Source: Rhodanobacter sp. Root480
GTDB taxonomy: Bacteria > Pseudomonadota > Gammaproteobacteria > Xanthomonadales > Rhodanobacteraceae
Direction of reading: 5' to 3'
Assembly: GCF_001426645.1 (NCBI RefSeq)
Contig: NZ_LMEX01000001.1
Coordinates: forward strand, 944,755-1,008,754
DNA: 64,000 nt
This document shows, piece after piece, positions 26,667 to 38,855 of the stretch. Made by a program: the position numbers and the translations under genes. The notes under the pieces are model-generated. The model worked only from the letters and a program-made list of their open reading frames with translations, made no database searches and had not been told where the DNA came from. Position 1 is the first letter of the stretch. Every line of letters begins with the position of its first letter.

Positions 26667-27642
26667 CATCGCCATCGACGTGCGACCGTCCTTCGCGCAC
26701 ACGCTGCGCATGCATGGCGTGGCCCTGCCGCGCACGCCGCTGGAAATCCTGCAGGTCAACGTGGGCAAGCTGTGCGACCTGGCCTGCCATCACTGCCACG
26801 TCGAAGCCGGCCCCAAGCGCACGGAAATCATGCAGGCCGCCACGGTGAACCGCCTGCTGGCCTTGCTGGCCGATGCGCCGACCATCCATACCGTGGACCT
26901 GACCGGTGGCGCACCGGAGATGAACCCGCACTTCCGCCAGCTGGTGCGCGAGTCGCGCACCATGGGCAAGACGGTGATCGACCGCTGCAACCTCACCATC
27001 CTGTTCCGCGAAGGCCAGGAAGACACCGCGCAATTCCTGGCCGACCAGGGCGTCAAGATCGTGGCCTCGCTGCCCTGCTACACCAAGGCCAACGTGGAAA
27101 AGCAGCGCGGCCAGCACGTGTTCGATCCGTCCATCCGGGCGCTGCGCATGCTGTCGGAGCTGGGTTACGGGCGCGAGGGTTCGGGCCTGGAAATCGACCT
27201 GGTCTACAACCCGCTAGGCGCCAGCCTGCCGCCCGCGCAGGCCTCACTGGAGGCGGACTACAGGCGCGAACTGGCCCAGCATTTCGATATCCACTTCAAC
27301 CACCTGTTCACCATCACCAACATGCCGATCAAGCGCTTCCTGCACCTGCTGGAGCGTGAGGGCCGCTACGACAGCTACATGCAGACCCTGCTGGATGCGT
27401 TCAATCCGCAGGCGGCGCTGGGCGTGATGTGCCGCAACCAGTTGTCGGTGGACTGGCGCGGGCACCTGTACGACTGCGATTTCAACCAGGCGCTGGAGCT
27501 GCCACTGGGCGGTCGCGAACGCACGCTGTGGGACATCGACGCACTGACCGACATCGAGCATGAGCGGATCGCCTTCGGCAGCCATTGCTACGGCTGCACG
27601 GCCGGCGCAGGCAGTTCCTGCGGCGGCGCGCTGACCGTGTAA
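26659..27642 (+). CDS. arsS: ArsS-like arsenosugar radical SAM enzyme
   Basis: 327 residues. The [4Fe-4S]/SAM motif CDLACHHC has cysteines at 39, 43 and 46, followed by HVEAGPKRTE. TGGAPEMNPHF is the radical SAM GGE-like motif. A C-terminal cysteine-rich SPASM-like region ends GSHCYGCTAGAGSSCGG. This is the pattern of ArsS, which is reported to join SAM-derived deoxyadenosyl to methylated arsenic to form arsenosugar precursors. It is encoded just before an ArsM-like methyltransferase, with a REP pair in between. Eight bases overlap the upstream gene. Confidence 0.88.
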   Translation: MNDIAIDVRPSFAHTLRMHGVALPRTPLEILQVNVGKLCDLACHHCHVEAGPKRTEIMQAATVNRLLALLADAPTIHTVDLTGGAPEMNPHFRQLVRESRTMGKTVIDRCNLTILFREGQEDTAQFLADQGVKIVASLPCYTKANVEKQRGQHVFDPSIRALRMLSELGYGREGSGLEIDLVYNPLGASLPPAQASLEADYRRELAQHFDIHFNHLFTITNMPIKRFLHLLEREGRYDSYMQTLLDAFNPQAALGVMCRNQLSVDWRGHLYDCDFNQALELPLGGRERTLWDIDALTDIEHERIAFGSHCYGCTAGAGSSCGGALTV

Positions 27643-27650
27643 CGGGGACC

Positions 27651-27729
27651 TGTAGGAGCGACTTCAGTCGCGACGCTTTTGCCCTTCGTCGGCATGAAGA
27701 AGAGCGTCGCGACTGAAGTCGCTCCTACA
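27651..27729. repeat. Paired REP-like palindrome (arsS-arsM gap)
   Basis: Two inverted copies of a TGTAGGAGCGACTTCAGTCG arm face each other across a short spacer. Each arm contains its own hairpin core GCGACT-TC-AGTCGC. The element is inside the arsenosugar operon, nine bases after the arsS stop. Confidence 0.9.
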
Positions 27730-27778
27730 AAGGAACCGGACCGGCGCTATTCATCAACCTCCAACCCGAAGCACAAAC

Positions 27779-28855
27779 ATGACTGAAGACACCCAAACCA
27801 AGACCTGCTGCGGCGACGACTCCCGCGTCCGCGACGACGTACGCGAGTACTACGGCGAGACGCTGAAAAGCAGCACCGACCTGCGCACCACCGCCTGCTG
27901 CAGCACCAGCGCCATGCCGCTGCACCTGCGCGAAACCGCCGCCCTGCTGCACCCGGAAATCACCGAACGCTTCTACGGTTGCGGCTCGCCCATCCCGCCT
28001 GCGCTGACGGGTGCCACCGTGCTGGACCTGGGCTGTGGCACCGGTCGCGACGTCTATCTGCTGTCGCGCCTGGTTGGCGAGCAAGGCCGCGTGATCGGCG
28101 TGGACATGACCGCCGCGCAACTGGCCGTGGCCGAGCGTCATCGCGATTACCACGCCAAAGCGTTCGGCCACGCGCGCAGCAACGTCAGCTTGCTGGCCGG
28201 CGATCTGGCCAACCTCGACGCGCTGGGCATCGCCGACAACTCGGTCGACGTGGTGGTCTCCAATTGCGTGCTCAACCTGGTGCCCGACAAGGCGCGTGCG
28301 TTCGCGCAGATCCTGCGTGTGCTGAAGCCCGGCGGCGAGTTGTACTTCTCCGACGTGTTCGCCGACCGCCGCCTGCCTGCCGCACTGATGCGTGACCCGG
28401 TCTTGCTGGGCGAGTGCCTGGCCGGCGCGCTGTACGTCGAGGACTTCCGCCGCCTGCTGGGCACGCTGGGCGTGGCCGATGCGCGCGTATGCGCCCGCAG
28501 CCCGATCGAACTGACCGACCCCGCGGTGGAGCAGCGCATCGGCTTTGCCCGTTTCGAATCCATCACCTGGCGCGCGTTCAAGCTGCCGCTGGAGGATCGC
28601 TGCGAGGACTATGGCCAGGTCGCCACGTATCTCGGCACGCTGCCGCACCAGCCGCATGCGTTCGACCTCGATGACCACCACCATTTCGAAACCGGCCGCC
28701 CGCTAAGCGTTTGCGGCAACACTGCCGACATGCTGGGCGCCAGCCGTTATGCGGGGCATTTCCGCATCGACGGCGACAAGCAGCGGCACTTCGGCTTGTT
28801 CGATTGCGCGCCGGACACGCACGCCGCTGCTGACACGGGCGGCGCCTGCTGCTGA
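27779..28855 (+). CDS. arsM: ArsM-like arsenite S-adenosylmethionine methyltransferase
   Basis: 358 residues. The SAM-binding motif VLDLGCGTGRDVYLLSRLVG starts at about 82, followed by GVDMTAAQLAVAERH and SNCVLNLVPDKARAF, the pattern of arsenite methyltransferases. Several cysteines probably hold As(III): one in SNCVLN and one in GECLAGALY, plus pairs near the N-terminus (TCCGDD, TACCS) and the very end (GGACC). It methylates arsenite stepwise; in this operon the product would feed ArsS. The stop overlaps the next ATG (TGATG). Confidence 0.88.
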   Translation: MTEDTQTKTCCGDDSRVRDDVREYYGETLKSSTDLRTTACCSTSAMPLHLRETAALLHPEITERFYGCGSPIPPALTGATVLDLGCGTGRDVYLLSRLVGEQGRVIGVDMTAAQLAVAERHRDYHAKAFGHARSNVSLLAGDLANLDALGIADNSVDVVVSNCVLNLVPDKARAFAQILRVLKPGGELYFSDVFADRRLPAALMRDPVLLGECLAGALYVEDFRRLLGTLGVADARVCARSPIELTDPAVEQRIGFARFESITWRAFKLPLEDRCEDYGQVATYLGTLPHQPHAFDLDDHHHFETGRPLSVCGNTADMLGASRYAGHFRIDGDKQRHFGLFDCAPDTHAAADTGGACC

Positions 28856-29592
28856 TGAACGCGAGCCCCGCCAGCGGTATCGATCACGACACGGCCGCCG
28901 CAGGCTCGCTGCGCCTGTCGGTGATCGTGCCGCTGGCACCGGGCGAAACGGCATGGCGTCCTTTGCTCGATCAACTGTCCGAAGGCTTGCCCCACGACAG
29001 CGAAGTGATCCTGGTGCATGCCGGCGCGCAAGCATTGCCGCCACTGCCGTCGTCGACACGATCGACGCTGCGCCAGATCGGCAGCCCACCGGGTCGCGCG
29101 CGGCAGCAGAACAGCGGCGCCCAGGCCGCGCGCGGACGATGGTTGTGGTTTGTGCATGCCGACTCCCGACTGCAACCGGAAACGCTTGCGGCGTTGCAGC
29201 GCTTCACGCAGCGCGCGGATGACGCGCTGGGTTTCTTCGACCTGTCCTTCAGCCGCGACGGCCCGCGGCTGGCCACGTTGAACGCCTGTGGCGCCAACCT
29301 TCGCTCGCACTGGCTGAAGATGCCTTTTGGCGACCAGGGCTTGTTGTTGCCGGCGCATTGCTTCACCGCGCTGGGCGGCTTCGACGAGCGCGTGCGCTAC
29401 GGCGAGGATCACCTGCTGGTATGGACCGCGCGGCGCGCCGGCCTGCCCATCGTCGGCGTCGGCGCGGCGCTGCAAACCAGCGCCCGCAAATACGCACGGC
29501 ATGGCTGGTGGCGAACGACCTCGCGGCATCTTTGGCTGACCCTGATCCAGGCGTGGCCGCAATGGCGCCGCCTGCGGCGGGAACGACGATGA
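28855..29592 (+). CDS. TIGR04283-like arsenosugar-cluster glycosyltransferase
   Basis: 245 residues. It is a GT2-type glycosyltransferase: RLSVIVPLAPGE at the start, GSPPGRARQQNSGAQAARG then WLWFVHADSRLQPETL (the metal-binding acidic motif), FGDQGLLLPAHCF and EDHLLVWTARRAG later. The arrangement matches the glycosyltransferase family (TIGR04283) that occurs beside arsenosugar genes. It would transfer the sugar-like group in the pathway or a related lipid. It is coupled to arsM upstream and to the next gene downstream by ATGA overlaps. Confidence 0.82.
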   Translation: MNASPASGIDHDTAAAGSLRLSVIVPLAPGETAWRPLLDQLSEGLPHDSEVILVHAGAQALPPLPSSTRSTLRQIGSPPGRARQQNSGAQAARGRWLWFVHADSRLQPETLAALQRFTQRADDALGFFDLSFSRDGPRLATLNACGANLRSHWLKMPFGDQGLLLPAHCFTALGGFDERVRYGEDHLLVWTARRAGLPIVGVGAALQTSARKYARHGWWRTTSRHLWLTLIQAWPQWRRLRRERR

Positions 29593-30317
29593 GCGCGGCG
29601 CTGGCCATCTTCGTCAAGACGCCCGGCCACTCGCCGGTGAAGACCCGTCTTGCGGCGAGCATCGGGCAACCACGCGCCGAACACTTCCACCGCCTGGCCG
29701 CCGCGGCCGTCGCCGCCGTGGCCCGCGCCGCGATGCCCGCCGCTCAACCGTGCTGGGCTGTCGCCGAACGCGACGCCCTCAATGATCCGATGTGGAGCAC
29801 GCTGTCCACGCTGTGGCAAGGCGAAGGCACACTCGGCGCGCGGCTGCATCACGTCTGTGCGTTGCTGCAGCAGCGTCACGGGCGCGTGCTGCTGATCGGC
29901 GCCGATGCGCCGCAGATCCGGGTCGACCTAGTGTCTGCGGCGCTCGAAGCGCTGGACGATCCCGCCACGCCCTTCGTATTGGCGCCGGCGCACGATGGCG
30001 GCTTCTGGCTGTTCGGCACACGCCAGCCGGTACCGGAGGCTGCGTGGCTGGCGCCGCGTTATTCATGCGCCGATACCGCCAGCGCGTTGATCGACGCCTT
30101 GTCGAGCGGCGGCGCCATCGCGTCGCTGCCGATGCTCAACGATGTCGATGACGGCGGCGACCTGGCGTCGCTCATCGTCGATTTGAAAGCCCTGCCCGCG
30201 CCGTTGCCCGAACAACGCGAGCTGCTCGACTGGCTACTGGAGGAATGCATGGACGACCCGAGAAGCCCTGATAGATTGCTCCCCCTGCACAGCGGGGGGA
30301 GCTGCCCGAAGGGCTGA
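29589..30317 (+). CDS. TIGR04282-like arsenosugar-cluster glycosyltransferase
   Basis: 242 residues. The start LAIFVKTPGHSPVKTRLA is the nucleotide-binding pattern of the DUF2064/TIGR04282 family (cofactor-guanylyltransferase-like fold), with VLLIGADAPQI and FVLAPAHDGGFWLFG further on. Family members are found as the partner of TIGR04283 in arsenosugar clusters. The last ~13 residues (RLLPLHSGGSCPKG) are encoded by a palindromic repeat that overlaps the stop, so the natural C-terminus may have been replaced. The ATG overlaps the upstream stop. Confidence 0.82.
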   Translation: MSAALAIFVKTPGHSPVKTRLAASIGQPRAEHFHRLAAAAVAAVARAAMPAAQPCWAVAERDALNDPMWSTLSTLWQGEGTLGARLHHVCALLQQRHGRVLLIGADAPQIRVDLVSAALEALDDPATPFVLAPAHDGGFWLFGTRQPVPEAAWLAPRYSCADTASALIDALSSGGAIASLPMLNDVDDGGDLASLIVDLKALPAPLPEQRELLDWLLEECMDDPRSPDRLLPLHSGGSCPKG

Positions 30318-30411
30318 GGGGGGCGCTTTTCGTCATGCGAAACAAGATCAAGAGCGCCCCCATCCGCCCTTCGGGCACCTTCCCCCGCGTTGCGGGGGAA
30401 GGAAGCGGAAA
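30279..30411. repeat. Composite palindrome of five hairpins
   Basis: About 130 bp arranged symmetrically: CTCCCCC/GGGGGGAG hairpin, GCCC-GAA-GGGC hairpin, a long GGGGGGCGCT.../AGCGCCCCC stem around the centre, then GCCC-TTC-GGGC and CTTCCCCCGC/GCGGGGGAAG. It starts inside the upstream coding region and supplies its stop codon. It probably also terminates transcription of the arsenosugar operon. Confidence 0.8.
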
Positions 30412-30480
30412 GTGCCGATTTCCACGATGTCTGATTGAACGCCACGCCCAAGAGCCCGTACACCAACCTGGAGCCATCGC

Positions 30481-31239
30481 ATGAATACTCGACCACCCTT
30501 CCCCTGGACTCGCCGCATCGCCTCGCTCGGTTTGCTGGCCGGCATCGTCGCGCTGGTGGCGATGTTGGCCGGGCCGCTTTATCGGGCCGGGATGATCGGC
30601 CTGGGCGCCGCTTTCTCAAGCGTGTTCTTCGGCTACTGGCTGGGCCTGCTGGCGGCGCTGTTCGGCGTGGTCGCGCTGCTGCTGGCGCTGTTCGCCCAGC
30701 CGCGGCGCTACCTGGTGCGGGCGCTGATCGCGATCGTGCTGGGCGTGATTGCGTTCGTGCCGCCGATGCTGTTCAAGCACAAGGCCGGCTCGGTGCCGGC
30801 GATCCACGACATCACCACCGACACGGCCAACCCGCCGCCGTTCCAGACGCTGCTGGCCGAGCGCGCGGACGCACCCAACTCGGCCGTCTACGGTGGTGCC
30901 GAGGTGGCGGCCAAGCAGCACGCGGCGTATCCGGACATCCAGCCGCTGCAGTTCGACGCGCCGCCGGCGACAGTCTTCAAGGCGGCGTTGGACAGCGCCA
31001 AGTCGATGGGCTGGGTGATCGCGGCGCAGGTGCCGGATGAGGGCCGCATCGAGGCCACCGCCACCACGTTCTGGTTTGGCTTCAAGGACGACGTGGTGAT
31101 TCGCCTGCGGCCCGAGGCCGGCGGTACGCGCGTGGATGTGCGCTCCGAATCGCGCGTGGGCGGCAGCGACGTGGGCGCCAACGCGGCGCGTATTCGCGCG
31201 TACAGCCGCAAATTGCGCGAGGCGGTGGGCGCCCACTGA
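30481..31239 (+). CDS. DUF1499-domain membrane protein
   Basis: 252 residues. Three hydrophobic helices occupy about 13-30, 40-66 and 78-96. The C-terminal domain (about 130-250) has YPDIQPLQFDAPPATVFKAA and the closing TRVDVRSESRVGGSDVGANA.RIRAY typical of DUF1499. The function of the family is unknown. It follows the composite palindrome, so it may be outside the arsenosugar operon. Confidence 0.85.
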   Translation: MNTRPPFPWTRRIASLGLLAGIVALVAMLAGPLYRAGMIGLGAAFSSVFFGYWLGLLAALFGVVALLLALFAQPRRYLVRALIAIVLGVIAFVPPMLFKHKAGSVPAIHDITTDTANPPPFQTLLAERADAPNSAVYGGAEVAAKQHAAYPDIQPLQFDAPPATVFKAALDSAKSMGWVIAAQVPDEGRIEATATTFWFGFKDDVVIRLRPEAGGTRVDVRSESRVGGSDVGANAARIRAYSRKLREAVGAH

Positions 31240-31252
31240 CGCGCCCGTTTTT

Positions 31253-31323
31253 TGTAGGAGCGCACCCTGTGCGCGATGCTTTTGAGGGACGTCGAAAGGC
31301 ATCGCGACTGAAGTCGCTCCTAC
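31253..31323. repeat. Mixed-arm REP-like pair
   Basis: The left arm is TGTAGGAGCGCACCCTGTGC (core GCGCAC-CCT-GTGCGC) and the right arm is the GACTTCAGTC type (GCGACTGAAGTCGCTCCTAC). The two arm types are therefore combined in one element. It lies between converging genes. Confidence 0.85.
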
Positions 31324-31327
31324 GGGT

Positions 31328-32113
31328 TCACCGGCGGCGGAACGGTTGCAGCATCAGGGCGCCGAAGCGCTGCTCGCGGCTGTCGCGGAACCGGTCCAAC
31401 CCCAGCCGCAGGGTTGCCTGCGGCTGGCGTGGGGCGTCGCGGTAGCTGCGGAACAACCAGTCCCACCACGACAGGTTGAAGCCGAAGTTGCTGTCGTGCT
31501 CGTCGCGCAGCACCGAGTGGTGGATGCGGTGCATGTCGGGCGTGACCACCATCCAGCGCAGCGCGCGATCCAGCCCAAGCGGCAAGGCCAGGTTCGCATG
31601 GGTGAACATCGCAAAGCCGTTGAGCAGGATCTCGAACGCCAGCACGGCCGCGGGTGTGGCGCCCAGCGCCAGTACCGCGGCGATTTTCAGGCCCATCGAA
31701 AACAAGATTTCCAGCGGGTGGAAACGCATGGCGGAGCTGGCATCCAGCGTGAGGTCGCTGTGGTGCAGGCGATGCAACCGCCACAGCCAGCCCACCCGGT
31801 GCATCAGCCGATGCTGGGCATAGATCAACAAGTCCAGCGCCATCAAGGTCACCACGATCGCCAGCCACGATGGCAGCGTCCACAGGTGCAACAGGCCGAC
31901 GTGGTGTTGCTGCGCCCAAAGCGCGGCATCGATGGCCAGCCACGGCAACAGCAAGCGCAGGCAGAGCGCGCCGGCCAGGCCGAAGCCCAGGTTCACCGGC
32001 CAGCGATGACGCCGGTCGGGATTGCCTTGATGCCGCGGCCAGCGCCATTCGGCCAGCACCAACAGCAACAGCAGCACGACGAAGATGGCAGCGCGCCAGG
32101 CCACGGCGTTCAT
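31328..32113 (-). CDS. Sterol desaturase/fatty acid hydroxylase family protein
   Basis: 261 residues, five or six membrane helices. The three histidine clusters of the di-iron site are present: HRLMH at about 100-104, HRLHH near 113-117 and MHRIHHS near 193-199. Family members hydroxylate or desaturate lipids in the membrane; the substrate here cannot be told. It follows rarA on the same strand. Confidence 0.9.
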   Translation of the reverse strand: MNAVAWRAAIFVVLLLLLVLAEWRWPRHQGNPDRRHRWPVNLGFGLAGALCLRLLLPWLAIDAALWAQQHHVGLLHLWTLPSWLAIVVTLMALDLLIYAQHRLMHRVGWLWRLHRLHHSDLTLDASSAMRFHPLEILFSMGLKIAAVLALGATPAAVLAFEILLNGFAMFTHANLALPLGLDRALRWMVVTPDMHRIHHSVLRDEHDSNFGFNLSWWDWLFRSYRDAPRQPQATLRLGLDRFRDSREQRFGALMLQPFRRR

Positions 32114-32132
32114 CGGCGCATGCCGGCCGCGG

Positions 32133-33470
32133 TCACGAATTCTGCGCGTCGCGGCGACGCTTGCGCAGGTCGAGCAGCTTCTCGCGCAATTGCAGTTCCA
32201 GGCCGCGCTCGACCGGCTCGTAGAACACGGTGCCGACCAGTGCGTCGGGCAGGCATTGCTGATCCAGCGCGATGCCGCCTTCGGCGTCGTGGTCGTATTG
32301 GTAGCCCTTGCCGTAGCCCATGCCTTTCATCAGCTTGGTGGGCGCGTTGCGCAGGTGCATCGGCACTTCCAGCGTGCCGCCTTCGCGCACCGCGGCGCGG
32401 GCCTTGTTGTAGGCCATGTAGGCGGCGTTGCTCTTGGGCGCGATGGCCAGCCAGATCGCCAGCTGGGCCAGGCCCAGCTCGCCTTCGGGGCTGCCCAGGC
32501 GTTCGTAGGTGTCCCATGCATCCAGCGCCATGCGCCAGGCACGTGGTTCGGCCAGGCCGACATCCTCCACCGCCATGCGGGTCATGCGGCGCGCCAGGTA
32601 CAGCGGATCGACGCCGCCATCGAGCATGCGACACAGCCAGTACACCGCAGCGTCGGGATCGGACGAGCGCACGGATTTGTGCAGCGCCGAGATCTGGTCG
32701 TAGAACTGCTCGCCCTGCTTGTCGAAACGGCGGGTGCGGTCGGCCAGGACCTGGGTCAGCGTGGTTTGATCGATGCGCCCGTCGTCGGCCAGTTCGGCGG
32801 CGATTTCCAGCAGGGTCAGCGCGCGGCGCACGTCGCCGTCGGCGGCCTGGGCGATGGAATCCAGCGCTTCGTCGCCGACCTGCAACTGCAACGTGCCCAG
32901 TCCGCGCTCGCTGTCCGCCAGCGCACGTTTCAGCGCGGCAATGATGTCGTCGCCGGAAACCGGCTCCAGCACGTGCACGCGGCAGCGCGACAGCAGCGCG
33001 GAGTTCAGCTCGAACGAGGGGTTTTCGGTGGTGGCGCCGATGAAGATGATCACGCCGCGTTCGATGTGCGGCAGGAACGCATCCTGCTGGGTCTTGTTGA
33101 AGCGGTGCACCTCGTCCACGAACAGCACGGTGCGCCGGCCCTGGGCAAAGTTCACCTCGGCCTCGGCCAGCGCCTTGCGCACGTCCGGCAGGCCGGAAAG
33201 CACGGCGGAAATCGCGCGGAAATCCGCGTCGGCGTAGCGCGCCACCAGCAGCGCCAGCGTGGTCTTGCCGCAACCGGGCGGGCCCCACAACACCATCGAA
33301 TGGATCTTGCCCGCCTCCAGCGCGCGGCGCAGCGCCTTGTCCGGCCCCACCAGCCGCTGCTGGCCCACGATTTCGTCGAGGCTTTGCGGGCGCATGCGCT
33401 CGGCCAGCGGTTTCAGCGCATCGGTTTCGGTGGCGAACAGATCGGCGGACGGGGATGGATTGCGAGGCAT
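32133..33470 (-). CDS. rarA: Replication-associated recombination protein A
   Basis: 445 residues. It is a clamp-loader-like AAA+ ATPase (RarA/MgsA): QSLDEIVGQQRLVG near the N-terminus, Walker A LWGPPGCGKTTLA, Walker B VLFVDEVHRFNK, sensor FIGATTENPSFELNSALLSR, and a C-terminal helical tetramer domain (VYWLCRMLDGGVDPLYLARR). It acts at stalled forks with SSB and RecA. It is the upstream gene of a short operon with the sterol desaturase-like gene. Confidence 0.96.
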   Translation of the reverse strand: MPRNPSPSADLFATETDALKPLAERMRPQSLDEIVGQQRLVGPDKALRRALEAGKIHSMVLWGPPGCGKTTLALLVARYADADFRAISAVLSGLPDVRKALAEAEVNFAQGRRTVLFVDEVHRFNKTQQDAFLPHIERGVIIFIGATTENPSFELNSALLSRCRVHVLEPVSGDDIIAALKRALADSERGLGTLQLQVGDEALDSIAQAADGDVRRALTLLEIAAELADDGRIDQTTLTQVLADRTRRFDKQGEQFYDQISALHKSVRSSDPDAAVYWLCRMLDGGVDPLYLARRMTRMAVEDVGLAEPRAWRMALDAWDTYERLGSPEGELGLAQLAIWLAIAPKSNAAYMAYNKARAAVREGGTLEVPMHLRNAPTKLMKGMGYGKGYQYDHDAEGGIALDQQCLPDALVGTVFYEPVERGLELQLREKLLDLRKRRRDAQNS

Positions 33471-33510
33471 GGGCGGATGATAACCCGCGGGTTGTGGGCA
33501 CCGCGTTCGC

Positions 33511-34185
33511 TCAGGCGTCGGCCGGGACCCGGCGGCGATACAGCGTGTAGCCCAGGCCGCACAAACCCGTCAGCACGGCGGGCACCAGCAGGGTGCGCTC
33601 ATGCAAGGCGGGGAAAAGCAGCGCGCCTGCCGCACTGCCCAGGGTGAACGTGACGATCACCAGCACGCACACCCGCACGCGCAAGGTATCCACGGTGAGG
33701 CCACGCAGGCGCTGGCCGATGTAGATGCCGAGGTCGGTGAACATGCCCGAGACGTGGGTGGTGCGGAACACCATGCCGCTGTACGTGCTGGCCATGCCGT
33801 TCTGCAACCCGGCGCCCATCGCAGCCAGGTAAAGCCCCAGCGAATCGTTCTGATGCAGCAATGGCACGGCCGCGAACAGCAGGATCGATTCCAGTACCAG
33901 GGTCACCCCGTAACGGCGGCCCAGTTGCAGCGTGCTCTGCTGCACGATCATGCCGCTGACCACGGCACCGAGCACGAACGCACCGATCGATAGCAGCCAA
34001 TGCCAGGCTTCGCCGCTGTCGCCAGTGCCCAGCGCCACGCCGAACAGGCTGGCGGAGCCGGTGAGGTTGGTGATCGACTGGTGGCGAAAACCCATGTAGC
34101 CGGCGGCGTTGACGATGCCCGCGATGAAGGCGAGCACGCCGCCGCCGAACCAGGCCCAACGCGGCAGTTGACGCAAGACCGGCAT
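33511..34185 (-). CDS. YoaK/DUF1275 membrane protein
   Basis: 224 residues, six predicted membrane helices. GGGVLAFIAGIVNAAGYMGF near the start and SITNLTGSASLFGV shortly after, then RTTHVSGMFTDLGIYIGQ, are the conserved parts of DUF1275 (YoaK). The family is thought to be transport-related but no substrate is established. It lies 11 bases after the lolA ATG-side neighbour, in the same orientation as lolA and ftsK. Confidence 0.88.
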   Translation of the reverse strand: MPVLRQLPRWAWFGGGVLAFIAGIVNAAGYMGFRHQSITNLTGSASLFGVALGTGDSGEAWHWLLSIGAFVLGAVVSGMIVQQSTLQLGRRYGVTLVLESILLFAAVPLLHQNDSLGLYLAAMGAGLQNGMASTYSGMVFRTTHVSGMFTDLGIYIGQRLRGLTVDTLRVRVCVLVIVTFTLGSAAGALLFPALHERTLLVPAVLTGLCGLGYTLYRRRVPADA

Positions 34186-34195
34186 GAGGATGCAG

Positions 34196-34849
34196 TCAGT
34201 CTTTCAGCGGCTGCACGTTGATCACCGGCGCATCGCCGATCACGTCGGCGCCCGGCGGCGGCACGAAGTTGAAGGTCGATGGCGGGATTGCCACGTTGCG
34301 CTGCCAGCCGGAAAAGCGGATGTCCGTGGTGGAGCCGAGCTGGTCGCGGAACGTCATGCGCGCCAGGCCGTTCGCATCGAAACCCAGGTCGGCGTAGTCG
34401 AACTGCGGGTCTTTCGCGGTGGAGGTGAGCCGCAGCCATTGCAGGCCGTCGCGCTCGCCGCGTTCGGCCACCTTGAAGTTGTTGTCCAGTTGCGACACGT
34501 CGGTGAGCACGGTGAGCGGGCTGTGCGCCTCCTCGGCGCTCTGGATCCGCACGGTGACCTGGTCCAGCTCCGGGTCGTACATCCACACGCGGCTGCCGTC
34601 GGCCACGATGGTCTGCTTGTACGGCGTCAACGTCTCCCAGCGAAACTGCCGCGGCGACTGCAGCGCCAGCGTACCCGCACTGGTCTTGCTATCGTGCCCG
34701 TTGATGTCGATCAGGGTCTGGCTGAAATGACCGGTCAGCGAATGCAGGTTCTGCGCGAACGCATCCAACCGCGCGCGGGCCGGCCCGGTGGCGGCCTGGG
34801 TCACGAACGACAGCAGCAGGAGGACGGCAGCGAGGGTGAGGCGTTTCAT
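34196..34849 (-). CDS. lolA: Outer-membrane lipoprotein carrier LolA
   Basis: 217 residues with a signal peptide (about 1-21, cut after TQAA). The mature part follows LolA: LTGHFSQTLID, PRQFRWETLTPYKQTIVADG (a lipid-binding pocket strand), VWMYDPELDQVTV, and DLGFDANGLARMTFRDQLG. It carries lipoproteins from LolCDE across the periplasm to LolB. The start at 34849 begins the signal peptide; an upstream ATG at 34861 adds only MGIP. It lies downstream of ftsK, a conserved arrangement in many gammaproteobacteria. Confidence 0.93.
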   Translation of the reverse strand: MKRLTLAAVLLLLSFVTQAATGPARARLDAFAQNLHSLTGHFSQTLIDINGHDSKTSAGTLALQSPRQFRWETLTPYKQTIVADGSRVWMYDPELDQVTVRIQSAEEAHSPLTVLTDVSQLDNNFKVAERGERDGLQWLRLTSTAKDPQFDYADLGFDANGLARMTFRDQLGSTTDIRFSGWQRNVAIPPSTFNFVPPPGADVIGDAPVINVQPLKD

Positions 34850-34914
34850 CGGGATTCCCAAAGCGATGGCGGTGCGGATTGTGGGACGTATTGGCTTAAC
34901 CGGAGCGTGTTCTC

Positions 34915-34992
34915 TGTAGGAGCGACTTCAGTCGCGATGCTTTTTCTCTGAAGCCCCGGAACAAGAGCATCGCGACTGAAGTCGCTCCTACA
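34915..34992. repeat. Paired REP-like palindrome (ftsK-lolA gap)
   Basis: Two inverted copies of the GACTTCAGTC-type arm (TGTAGGAGCGACTTCAGTCG and its reverse complement) flank a short spacer. It lies between ftsK and lolA. Confidence 0.9.
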
Positions 34993-35020
34993 ATTTTCCC
35001 GCATCCCGCATTGCCGCGGC

Positions 35021-38769
<3,749 letters not shown>

Positions 38770-38771
38770 GA

Positions 38772-38846
38772 TGTAGGAGCGCACCCTGTGCGCGACAGCT
38801 CTTCGTCACGTAACGAAAAGCATCGCGCACAAGGTGCGCTCCTACA
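38772..38846. repeat. REP-like pair of the CACCCTGTG type
   Basis: Both arms are of the GCGCACCCTGTGCGC type (TGTAGGAGCGCACC... and ...GGTGCGCTCCTACA). It begins three bases after the trxB stop and ends nine bases before the next start codon, so the whole trxB-GNAT gap is repeat. Confidence 0.88.
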
Positions 38847-38855
38847 GGCCGAACC

